Source: Bacteroidales bacterium
GTDB taxonomy: Bacteria; Bacteroidota; Bacteroidia; Bacteroidales; FEN-979
Direction of reading: 5' to 3'
Assembly: GCA_014860625.1 (NCBI GenBank)
Contig: JACZJJ010000104.1
Span: 1 to 40,454 of the forward strand
DNA length: 40,454 bases
Position numbers and translations under genes: made by a program. Below, piece after piece: positions 1 to 6,202 of this stretch. The notes under the pieces were generated by a model, which did no database searches, had not been told where the DNA came from, and worked only from the letters and a program-made list of their open reading frames with translations. The first letter of the stretch is position 1, and each line of letters starts with the position of its first letter.

Positions 1-54
1 ATTTCGTATTTCGTATTTCGTATTTCGTGTTTCGTCTTACGTCTTACCTCTTAC
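1..54. repeat. Degenerate heptamer tandem array (ATTTCGT units)
   Basis: Units of 7 bases, ATTTCGT four times, then GTTTCGT, CTTACGT, CTTACCT and a partial unit, run from the window edge up to and into the TAA stop of korB (51-53). The same word, read on the other strand as ACGAAAT, recurs at 33709-33792. The array may extend beyond the window. Confidence 0.9.
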
Positions 55-1091
55 TTAATCTCCCACGTCTCACCGCTCTTCAGCAGGTGATCCATTTTCT
101 TGATGGGGGATTCCTCTTTGCCGAGACGAATTTTCTCTTCCACGAGATCGTCGAAGGTGGGAAACATGGCTGAACGGATCACTCCAAATATTCTTGGGAA
201 ATGAGGAGGGCCGAGTTTTGCCAGCATGATATGGATGCCGGGATTCGGGTCGTAGCGATCGTGGACCAGGATATCGTCGATGGTAATGCCGTTTTTTCCC
301 AGTTCAACCACTTCGAGGTCAGTTCCGTTCAGGCGCAGTCCTTTTTCCATATTTGCTCCGAACAGGATTGGCTGTCCGTCCTTAACTATGCACATCGTAT
401 TGGCACGATTCTCCTTGCCGGTGATCTCAGCGTGTGCTTTGTCGGCAAAGATTACACAGTTCTCAAGGATTTCGATGATAGAGGTTCCGTCGTGTTTGGC
501 TGCTTCGTACATCGCTTCCGTCATCATCGGGAGATCGTTGTCTGTTACCCGGGCGAAGAAAGTTCCCTGTGCTCCCATTACGAGTTCTCCGATATTGAAC
601 GGGTGTTCAATGGTTCCGTGCGGACTTGTCTTGGTTACCTTGTTCATTGGGGTTGTAGGAGAATATTGTCCCTTTGTAAGGCCGTAGATCTCGTTGTTGA
701 ACAAGAGTACGTTGATGTCCACATTCCTGCGGATAGTATGGATAAAATGGTTCCCGCCAATGGCCAGTGAGTCGCCATCTCCGGTTGCTACCCAAACGCT
801 GAGATGCGGGTTCGCAACCTTTACACCGGTGGCAATAGGCAAAGCGCGTCCGTGGATGCCATGGATCCCGTATGTATTCACGTAATAGGGGAAGCGTGAA
901 GAGCATCCGATCCCGGAAACGATGCAGAAATTCTCCTTTTTGTATCCAAGTCGGGGGAATACGCGTTCAACGGCAGCCAGAATAGCATGCCCCCCGCAAC
1001 CGGGGCACCATTTTACCATCTGATCGCTTTCAAAATCGGATTTCTGAAGCTGAACTGTGCTTCTCTCAACAGTTGTATTGATAAAGTCCAT
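51..1091 (-). CDS. korB: 2-oxoacid:ferredoxin oxidoreductase, beta subunit (KorB type)
   Basis: This is the thiamine-diphosphate-binding beta subunit of a CoA-dependent 2-oxoacid:ferredoxin oxidoreductase, which oxidatively decarboxylates a 2-oxoacid to acyl-CoA and reduces ferredoxin. The 346-residue protein has the CPGCGGH motif near residues 29-35 and the TPP/Mg motif GDGDSLAIGG (about 104-113) followed by NNEIYGLTKGQ (132-142), typical of this subunit. Its ATG is two bases after the stop of korA, so the two genes form a translationally coupled pair. The family includes pyruvate and 2-oxoglutarate enzymes; the two-subunit form with a long gamma-alpha fusion is usually annotated 2-oxoglutarate:acceptor oxidoreductase in Bacteroidota. 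The substrate cannot be proven from sequence. Confidence 0.93.
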   Translation of the reverse strand: MDFINTTVERSTVQLQKSDFESDQMVKWCPGCGGHAILAAVERVFPRLGYKKENFCIVSGIGCSSRFPYYVNTYGIHGIHGRALPIATGVKVANPHLSVWVATGDGDSLAIGGNHFIHTIRRNVDINVLLFNNEIYGLTKGQYSPTTPMNKVTKTSPHGTIEHPFNIGELVMGAQGTFFARVTDNDLPMMTEAMYEAAKHDGTSIIEILENCVIFADKAHAEITGKENRANTMCIVKDGQPILFGANMEKGLRLNGTDLEVVELGKNGITIDDILVHDRYDPNPGIHIMLAKLGPPHFPRIFGVIRSAMFPTFDDLVEEKIRLGKEESPIKKMDHLLKSGETWEIK

Positions 1092-1093
1092 GG

Positions 1094-2944
1094 TTATTTC
1101 TCCTCTAACAGTTGGTTGAATTTCTCGGTTAACTCGTTGATCATAAATGGAAGTCCCTGTACCTTGTTGAACTGGTGCATGTTTGGCATCGGGAAGTTCA
1201 TCCGGAGGTAATTCACAAACTGGCCTCCGTTCAATTCACATACCAGGATTTTCTTATAGCTTTTCAGGATCTTCTCTGTATTTTTTGGTAACGGGCTGAT
1301 GTAATGGAAATGAGCATGACTGATCTTTTTACCCTCCTTTCTCATCTGCAGGACAGCGGAATGCATTGCTCCGTAGGTTCCACCCCAGCTAACAACAAGA
1401 AGGTCTCCCTTAGAGGGGCCATCAACCTCCTGCTCAGGAATGTAGTTGGCCACGCGGGCCACCTTTTCAGCACGTAAATTGGTCATCACCTGATGATTCA
1501 TCGGGTCGGTAGAGACAGCCCCGGTGATGTTCTCTTTCTCCAAACCACCAATACGATGCCGCAATCCATCGGTTCCGGGGATAGCCCATGGTCTTGCAAG
1601 GGTCTCAGGGTTTCGCTTATAGGGTTTATATGAAGCGTCATTCGCTTTCACAACAGGAGGGTTGATCGGTGGCATATTGGCCATCTTCGGATCCCTGAAG
1701 AGAGCGGATCCAAACCCGAGATATCCGTCTGTAAGAAGAATACAAGGAGTCATGTGCTCCATCGACAACTTGGCTGCCATGTAGGCATAGTGAAAACAGT
1801 TATCGGATGAGGAGGCTGCAATGACGATAACGGGACACTCTCCGTTTCTCCCGAACAGAGCCTGGTAAAGATCGGATTGTTCCGATTTGGTGGGCAATCC
1901 GGTTGATGGGCCTCCACGTTGAACATCCACAATCACCAGTGGCAACTCTGTGATAACAGCCAGTCCGATGGCTTCGCTCTTCAGCGATAAGCCAGGTCCG
2001 GATGTCGTGGTGCATGCCATCTTTCCGGCATAACTTGCTCCGATGGCGGAACAAATCCCGGCGATCTCATCTTCGGCCTGAAATACTTTAGCTCCAAGCG
2101 ATTTATGTTTCGACAGTTCCATCAGGATCTCCGTTGCAGGAGTGATGGGATAAGAGCCCAGGAACAGTCCCCGTTGTGATTTTTCGGCAGCGGCAAGCAG
2201 GCCCCATGCAGTAGCCACGTTGCCGGTAATGTTGCGATAGAGTCCCGGTTCCAGTTTGGCTGGTGAGACATGAATTACGGATTCAATGGCCTCAATCGTT
2301 TCAGCGTAGTTGTAACCTGCCTCAAGTACCACTTTATTGATCTTGGCAACCTTTGGGTCCTTCTTGAATTTATAATCAAAAAACTTAAAAGAGGGCTTCA
2401 ACGGCCTGTTAAAAATGAAGAAGAGCATCCCGAGGGCAAACATATTCTTGCTCCTGCCAGCGGTCTTTGCATCAACGCCTAATTCGACCAGGCTCTCCTT
2501 GGTAAGAAGTGAGATTGGAGCCTTGAGGAGGTTGTATTTCCCCAGGCTTTTATCGTCAAGTGGGTTAGAGGTATATCCAGCTTTTACCAATGATTTTTCT
2601 TCAAAGGCATCGGAATCAACAATCAGGGTAGCTCCCACTTTTGCCCATTTCAGGTTGGACTTGAGAGATGCCGGGTTCATCGCCACAATCACATCGCACA
2701 GGTCACCGGTGGTGTAAATTTTTGCACTTCCCATATGTACCTGAAATCCTGATACACCGGCTATTGTATTTTGCGGAGCACGAATTTCAGAGGGAAAATC
2801 AGGGAAGGTAGCGAGGTCGTTACCGGCGAAAGCAGCCGATTCCGAAAAAAGAGTTCCGGAAAATTGCATCCCGTCACCCGAATCGCCAACAAACTTAACA
2901 ACAATCGATTCCCGTTCTTCAACAGGTCTGTTCATTTTTGTCAT
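1094..2944 (-). CDS. korA: 2-oxoacid:ferredoxin oxidoreductase, fused gamma-alpha subunit (KorA type)
   Basis: This is the partner of korB. The 616-residue protein is a fusion: an N-terminal gamma domain (about residues 10-190, beginning KFVGDSGDGMQFSG) and a C-terminal alpha domain (about 230-616) with the SYPITPATEILMEL motif that lines the thiamine site. The GDSGDG start of the gamma domain and the PITP motif are hallmarks of the family. The ATG at 2944 is chosen because a TAnnTTTG element lies 23-30 bases upstream; a second ATG three codons in is possible. The gene heads the korAB operon and is divergent from a small ferredoxin gene that probably encodes its electron acceptor (inferred from adjacency). 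I see no missing parts. Confidence 0.93.
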   Translation of the reverse strand: MTKMNRPVEERESIVVKFVGDSGDGMQFSGTLFSESAAFAGNDLATFPDFPSEIRAPQNTIAGVSGFQVHMGSAKIYTTGDLCDVIVAMNPASLKSNLKWAKVGATLIVDSDAFEEKSLVKAGYTSNPLDDKSLGKYNLLKAPISLLTKESLVELGVDAKTAGRSKNMFALGMLFFIFNRPLKPSFKFFDYKFKKDPKVAKINKVVLEAGYNYAETIEAIESVIHVSPAKLEPGLYRNITGNVATAWGLLAAAEKSQRGLFLGSYPITPATEILMELSKHKSLGAKVFQAEDEIAGICSAIGASYAGKMACTTTSGPGLSLKSEAIGLAVITELPLVIVDVQRGGPSTGLPTKSEQSDLYQALFGRNGECPVIVIAASSSDNCFHYAYMAAKLSMEHMTPCILLTDGYLGFGSALFRDPKMANMPPINPPVVKANDASYKPYKRNPETLARPWAIPGTDGLRHRIGGLEKENITGAVSTDPMNHQVMTNLRAEKVARVANYIPEQEVDGPSKGDLLVVSWGGTYGAMHSAVLQMRKEGKKISHAHFHYISPLPKNTEKILKSYKKILVCELNGGQFVNYLRMNFPMPNMHQFNKVQGLPFMINELTEKFNQLLEEK

Positions 2945-2966
2945 GGCAGGTTAATTTTTAAGTCTG

Positions 2967-2974
2967 CAAATTTA
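2967..2974 (-). promoter_or_regulatory. -7 element of the korAB promoter
   Basis: On the minus strand this reads TAAATTTG, an exact match to the Bacteroidota -7 consensus TAnnTTTG. It lies 23 bases upstream of the korA ATG. No clear -33 TTTG is seen at the right distance. Confidence 0.6.
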
Positions 2975-3012
2975 CGGTTTTACCAGTCAATTGAAAGAAA
3001 AATGAGAAATCT

Positions 3013-3041
3013 TTTGTGTATCTTAAAAAATTGTATCTTTG
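3013..3041 (+). promoter_or_regulatory. Promoter of the ferredoxin gene
   Basis: TTTG at 3013-3016 and TATCTTTG at 3034-3041 are separated by 17 bases, matching the -33/-7 promoter of Bacteroidota. Transcription would start near 3046, giving a leader of about 58 bases. It is divergent from the korA promoter. Confidence 0.7.
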
Positions 3042-3103
3042 CGGCCAGAACCCTATTCTATAACCGATTTCCCGGGCTCCGGGATCATAAAACTCACTGA
3101 AAC

Positions 3104-3271
3104 ATGGCTTATATTATCAATGATGATTGCACCGCTTGCGGAACCTGCATCGATGAATGTCCCGTTGAAGCGATTGCTGAAGGTGATATCTACACAATCG
3201 ACGCTGAAGCTTGTACCGATTGTGGCGCTTGCGCAGATGTTTGTCCGGTAGAAGCAATTCACCCGGAATAA
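3104..3271 (+). CDS. 2[4Fe-4S] ferredoxin, clostridial type
   Basis: This small gene encodes 55 residues beginning MAYIINDDCTACGTC. It has two CxxCxxCxxxCP motifs (Cys 9, 12, 15, 19 and Cys 37, 40, 43, 47), the signature of low-potential eight-iron ferredoxins. It starts at an ATG after a good TTTG-N17-TATCTTTG promoter and ends at TAA followed by a rho-independent-type hairpin, so it is a monocistronic unit. It lies head to head with korAB and is the natural candidate to accept electrons from that enzyme, although this is inferred from position. Length and internal symmetry are normal for the family. Confidence 0.95.
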   Translation: MAYIINDDCTACGTCIDECPVEAIAEGDIYTIDAEACTDCGACADVCPVEAIHPE

Positions 3272-3305
3272 TCTTGATTGTTTGATCCGTTGTGGTCGAA
3301 TAATG

Positions 3306-3337
3306 AAACGTGGGATCCCTTGGATGCCACGTTTTTT
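3306..3337 (+). terminator. Intrinsic terminator after the ferredoxin gene
   Basis: AAACGTGG and CCACGTTT form an 8-bp stem, extended by ATCC/GGAT across one mismatch, with a CTT loop and a run of six T. It begins 35 bases after the ferredoxin stop. It also touches the TAA of the convergent lpxH gene, so it may work in both directions. Confidence 0.85.
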
Positions 3338-4094
3338 ATTTGAAATAGTTCAGGGTCACATCGTTGCCGTCAAATACGGCATAGCTGAAATGGGTAAGCC
3401 AGTCTCCGAGCACAAACTGCCTGCAATGGGTGTTCAGCTCAATCTCAGAGGGCAGGTGATAATGACCGTAAATCAGGAAATTGAGGTCGGGGTGTTCTGA
3501 TAAAACCTGCCTCGAATGTGTTGTAAGTCGTTTCTCAATCACCCTTCGCGTAATATCTTCATCATGCTTTTCCCGCTCCTGTGCTGCATACCGGCTTCGA
3601 TGAGACCAATACAAAGCCATCCGGATGCCGATATCGGGATGCAGCCAGCGGAAGAGCCACTGGTTAAACCGGTTGGAAAACACACACTTCAAAAATTTGT
3701 ATCCGTTGTCGCCTGGTCCCAGTCCATCGCCATGAGCCAGATAAAAATGTTTGGATCCAAAGGTCTTGAACTCGGGAGCACGGTGCAACTCAATATGGAT
3801 CTCTTCAGTAAGGTAGCTGAATGCCCACATGTCATGATTTCCGCGAAACAGGTGGACAGGGATGCCCGAATCGGTGATCTCTGCCAGTTTCCCAAGAAGC
3901 CGGGTATACCCTTTTGGAATGGCTGTTTTGTATTCAAACCAGAAATCAAAAAGGTCGCCCATCAGGTAAATTTCCGACGCATCAACACGCGCCATATCCA
4001 ACCACCGGATGAACAGCGCTTCGCGTTCCAGACTGCGGTCATGGTTGGGAATCCCGAAGTGAAAATCAGACGCAAAATAGACCTTGTTTTTCAT
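3336..4094 (-). CDS. lpxH: UDP-2,3-diacylglucosamine diphosphatase (LpxH)
   Basis: LpxH hydrolyses UDP-2,3-diacylglucosamine to lipid X and UMP in lipid A synthesis, at the inner face of the membrane. The 252-residue protein has the calcineurin-like phosphoesterase motifs in order: SDFHFG (9-14), GDLFDFW (46-52), GNHD (about 90-93), AHGDGLGPGDNGYK (about 122-135) and YGHYH near residue 215. The GDG.GPGD.GYK stretch is typical of Bacteroidota LpxH-like proteins. A TAAGTTTG promoter element lies just upstream, overlapping the end of the preceding DUF4369 gene. It converges with the ferredoxin gene across a shared hairpin. The general calcineurin-like family is certain; the LpxH assignment is strong but rests on motif spacing. 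Confidence 0.88.
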   Translation of the reverse strand: MKNKVYFASDFHFGIPNHDRSLEREALFIRWLDMARVDASEIYLMGDLFDFWFEYKTAIPKGYTRLLGKLAEITDSGIPVHLFRGNHDMWAFSYLTEEIHIELHRAPEFKTFGSKHFYLAHGDGLGPGDNGYKFLKCVFSNRFNQWLFRWLHPDIGIRMALYWSHRSRYAAQEREKHDEDITRRVIEKRLTTHSRQVLSEHPDLNFLIYGHYHLPSEIELNTHCRQFVLGDWLTHFSYAVFDGNDVTLNYFK

Positions 4095-4109
4095 GGCTTA
4101 TAATTGACC

Positions 4110-4142
4110 CAAACTTACAACTTTTTACCTTGCCTCTTTCAA
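4110..4142 (-). promoter_or_regulatory. Promoter of lpxH
   Basis: On the minus strand TTG (4142-4140) and TAAGTTTG (4117-4110) are 22 bases apart, and the -7 element ends 15 bases before the ATG. It overlaps the last codons of the upstream lipoprotein gene, so lpxH need not depend on read-through. Confidence 0.6.
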
Positions 4143-4889
4143 CCACTGATGAAAGAAGAGGGCATGCCGGTTACCGGGATAGTTGGCCATCAGTCCGCTG
4201 TCGACCCTTTTGTAATCTTCCTTATCATTTTTTGGGGAGAGAACCGGTCCAACGCCAAAATGGTAGTTGACAACCAGGAGTGTTGAGAAATCACCGGCAT
4301 GGTTTCGGATGAATTCCTTTTCGTAGAGTCGCTGCCGTACCCATATCTGGTTGAAAAGGGAGTCGGTATATACAGTCAACTCGTAGAAATTCTCCTCCCC
4401 CTGATTCAATTCAATGATTCGTTGCAGTGAGTCTACCTCTCTCAGGTTACCGGTTGAAAAATCGTAAAAATCTTGCAGCAAATCCGTCTCGGAATTTCCC
4501 GAAGCCCTGATTTGTGATGGAAACTGGTTCAGGTTGCCTTCAATTTGAACGGAATCTCCGGGTTGTGCAATGAAAACAACCTGATCGTCAGGTGTTAACC
4601 TGACAGAGTAAATGCTTGCCTGATCGGTTTTGACATCCAAGGAAAACCTTCCTTCTGAATCGGCTATCATTGAATCGATCTTCAACAGTTCAAAGGTAGT
4701 TTGCTCCTGCAGGTAAATGATACCGGATGCCCCTTCAACCTGACCTGTGATGATAATCCTGTTCTCGTTTTTGTGGCTGCATGCAGAAAGGAGGAGAATG
4801 GAAGTAACAAATAGTGAAATAGCGAAATAGTGAAATAGCGAAATAGCGAAATAGCGAAATAGCGAAATAGCGCAATAGCGAAATGGCAT
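4125..4889 (-). CDS. DUF4369-domain lipoprotein with a repeat-encoded signal peptide
   Basis: The protein has a lipobox LLSAC (Cys 37) and then a DUF4369 domain (about residues 45-140, ITGQVEGASGIIYLQEQ), a beta domain usually found in front of a thioredoxin fold in Bacteroidota outer-membrane lipoproteins. Here the protein ends at residue 254, about where the thioredoxin domain would start, so that domain is absent. The first 27 residues are an octapeptide repeat ([RH]Y[CF]AISLF three times) translated from an 8-base tandem array, and the ATG is the last unit of that array. No other in-frame ATG precedes the lipobox, so either this repeat is the working signal peptide or an unusual start is used. 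Its biochemical function is unknown. Confidence 0.8.
   Translation of the reverse strand: MPFRYCAISLFRYFAISLFHYFAISLFVTSILLLSACSHKNENRIIITGQVEGASGIIYLQEQTTFELLKIDSMIADSEGRFSLDVKTDQASIYSVRLTPDDQVVFIAQPGDSVQIEGNLNQFPSQIRASGNSETDLLQDFYDFSTGNLREVDSLQRIIELNQGEENFYELTVYTDSLFNQIWVRQRLYEKEFIRNHAGDFSTLLVVNYHFGVGPVLSPKNDKEDYKRVDSGLMANYPGNRHALFFHQWLKEAR
4810..4889. repeat. Octamer tandem array (AATAGCGA units) inside a gene start
   Basis: Ten units of 8 bases: AATAGCGA with AATAGTGA, AATAGCGC and AATGGCAT variants. On the minus strand three units encode eight residues and all three frames are open. The start codon of the DUF4369 lipoprotein is formed by the last unit. Confidence 0.95.
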
Positions 4890-4901
4890 AATAATTTGCG
4901 G

Positions 4902-5351
4902 TTAGGTTGATTTTAAAAGTAGTGAAACCACTCGTTTGTCGATAGGAAACGTCACATCCTCCTCACTTAGTGTGTCTAATGAAAGCCATCGGAAACACTG
5001 GGCTCCTTCAATCAAGGCGGGGAATGAAAAGGGTGTGCCGACGATTGGAAACCGCATCGGTTCTGCTGGCTTTACCCGGTAGTAGATGCTGACCAACTGC
5101 TGGGTAGCCGGAATGAGTTTGGTAGGTTGGTAATAGTCGGTGGTGTAGAAATGATCCAGCACCTCAACCTTCAGGTTCAACTCCTCCATAAACTCACGTT
5201 TCAGGCAGTCGATGGTTCCTTCGCCGAACTCCAGAGCACCTCCTGGAAATTTGGTCATCAGGGTATTCATTCTGAACTCATCTGTCACAAGAATCTTGTC
5301 GTTTTCGGTCAGCAAACCGTACACCCTGATATTGAACTGGTGTTCACTCAT
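4902..5351 (-). CDS. Nudix hydrolase
   Basis: This 149-residue protein has a Nudix box, GX5EX7REUXEEXGU, at about residues 38-60: GALEFGE, then REFMEEL, with Asn in place of the last glycine. Nudix enzymes cleave nucleoside diphosphates linked to another moiety; the substrate here cannot be predicted. The start codon lies about 49 bases after a TACTTTTG promoter element, which also separates it from mnmD. The stop is 12 bases before the repeat array at the start of the DUF4369 gene, so the two may be co-transcribed. Confidence 0.88.
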   Translation of the reverse strand: MSEHQFNIRVYGLLTENDKILVTDEFRMNTLMTKFPGGALEFGEGTIDCLKREFMEELNLKVEVLDHFYTTDYYQPTKLIPATQQLVSIYYRVKPAEPMRFPIVGTPFSFPALIEGAQCFRWLSLDTLSEEDVTFPIDKRVVSLLLKST

Positions 5352-5399
5352 ATATACATTATATCATGAGACGTTGTGCATCTGGTTTCGTATCAGTTT

Positions 5400-5407
5400 C
5401 AAAAGTA
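5400..5407 (-). promoter_or_regulatory. -7 element of the Nudix gene promoter
   Basis: The minus strand reads TACTTTTG, an exact TAnnTTTG match, in the short gap between mnmD and the Nudix gene. No clear -33 box is seen. Confidence 0.45.
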
Positions 5408-5418
5408 GATAAAATCTA

Positions 5419-6180
5419 TCACTTTTTCCTGGCGCGAAGCATCTCCCATTTACCCGGCGGCCCCGGAAGCCTTTTGATGGAGAAGCCCGCTTCCTTCATG
5501 TTCTGTTTAACAATCCCTTTGCAGGAGTATGTAACAAGGATGCCTTCTTGCCTGAGCATACGGAACATTTTTTCAAATATGCCAACTGTCCAGAGGTCTG
5601 GTAGTACTTCGGGTGCAAAAGCGTCAAAATAGACCACATCGAATGCTGATTCCGGAGTGTCAAACGACCGTAGGTCAGCTTTCAGTTTTGTAAGCCGGAA
5701 ATGTGGATTTAACTGGTGAGCCTTCTCCCAAGGCGCTTCGTGGATTTTCATGAACTTTTCGTTGGCATCTGGTTCGGACAGGAAAGAAGTATAATTAAGC
5801 GATTCAAGAATAGTGCGTTCAATGGGATACAGCTCAATAGCTGTATAGCGTACTTCGCGCCTTTGCGCCTTTGCGGTTAAGTCTGTAAGTAATGTATTCA
5901 ATCCTGTCCCAAATCCCACCTCAAAAACAGAAACCGGATCAATCATGGCATCAACAGCCATCAACCCCTGTTCGATATACACATACCGCGATTCCTGCAC
6001 CGCCCCGAAGGTGGAATGGTAGTGTTCATTCAGCTCAGGGACGAACAGAGTGTCAGAGCCGTCGAGAGTTTTTGTGATTATCAGCTCAGGGCTCAGGGCA
6101 CAGGGCACAGGGTTTGATTGATTCGGGTTTTGTTGTATATCCTGTGCTCTGTGCACTGTGCTCTGTGCCATGTCCCTCAT
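5419..6180 (-). CDS. mnmD: tRNA U34 5-methylaminomethyl-2-thiouridine methyltransferase (MnmD)
   Basis: MnmD makes the last methyl transfer to mnm5s2U34 in the wobble position of some tRNAs, using SAM. The 253-residue protein has the DUF752/MnmC1 core: DGSDTLFVPELNEHYHSTFGA (from about residue 40), SAM motif FEVGFGTGLNTLL, YFDAFAPEVLPDLW, and a C-terminal PGPPGKWEMLRA. It lacks the FAD domain of the fused MnmC, as is usual in Bacteroidota. The first 35 residues are unlike the family: they are read from two heptamer arrays, and the only start codons (ATG at 6180 or 6171) lie beyond them. A third array (5854-5880) inserts TAKAQRRE in the loop after the SAM motif. The enzyme core appears intact. 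Confidence 0.88.
   Translation of the reverse strand: MRDMAQSTVHRAQDIQQNPNQSNPVPCALSPELIITKTLDGSDTLFVPELNEHYHSTFGAVQESRYVYIEQGLMAVDAMIDPVSVFEVGFGTGLNTLLTDLTAKAQRREVRYTAIELYPIERTILESLNYTSFLSEPDANEKFMKIHEAPWEKAHQLNPHFRLTKLKADLRSFDTPESAFDVVYFDAFAPEVLPDLWTVGIFEKMFRMLRQEGILVTYSCKGIVKQNMKEAGFSIKRLPGPPGKWEMLRARKK
5854..5880. repeat. Short array CGCCTTTG inside mnmD
   Basis: Two and a half units of an 8-base word, CGCCTTTG, preceded by TTCG and followed by CGGTTAA. Read on the minus strand it encodes TAKAQRRE in frame. This AACCGCAAAGGCGCAAAG word is one I know as a dispersed repeat in many bacterial genomes. Confidence 0.85.
6084..6113. repeat. Heptamer array GCTCAGG/GCACAGG, G-quadruplex-like
   Basis: Four units: GCTCAGG twice, then GCACAGG twice. 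It places GGG tracts at 6089, 6096, 6103 and 6110, each separated by four bases, on the plus strand. It lies inside the mnmD coding frame and encodes part of its atypical N-terminus. Confidence 0.9.
6142..6169. repeat. Heptamer array CTGTGCN at the mnmD start
   Basis: Four units of 7 bases: CTGTGCT, CTGTGCA, CTGTGCT, CTGTGCC. The mnmD internal ATG (6169-6171, read on the minus strand) overlaps the last base of the array. Confidence 0.9.
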
Positions 6181-6202
6181 CCTTCGTTTTCGTCCTTCTA
6201 AA

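Noticed and set aside
201-770. Long plus-strand frame opposite korB
   Set aside because: It is antisense to a clear KorB protein, has no recognisable motif or promoter, and arises from the codon bias of the real gene.
3516-4103. Plus-strand frame of 195 codons opposite lpxH
   Set aside because: Lies fully within lpxH, whose metallophosphoesterase motifs are intact.
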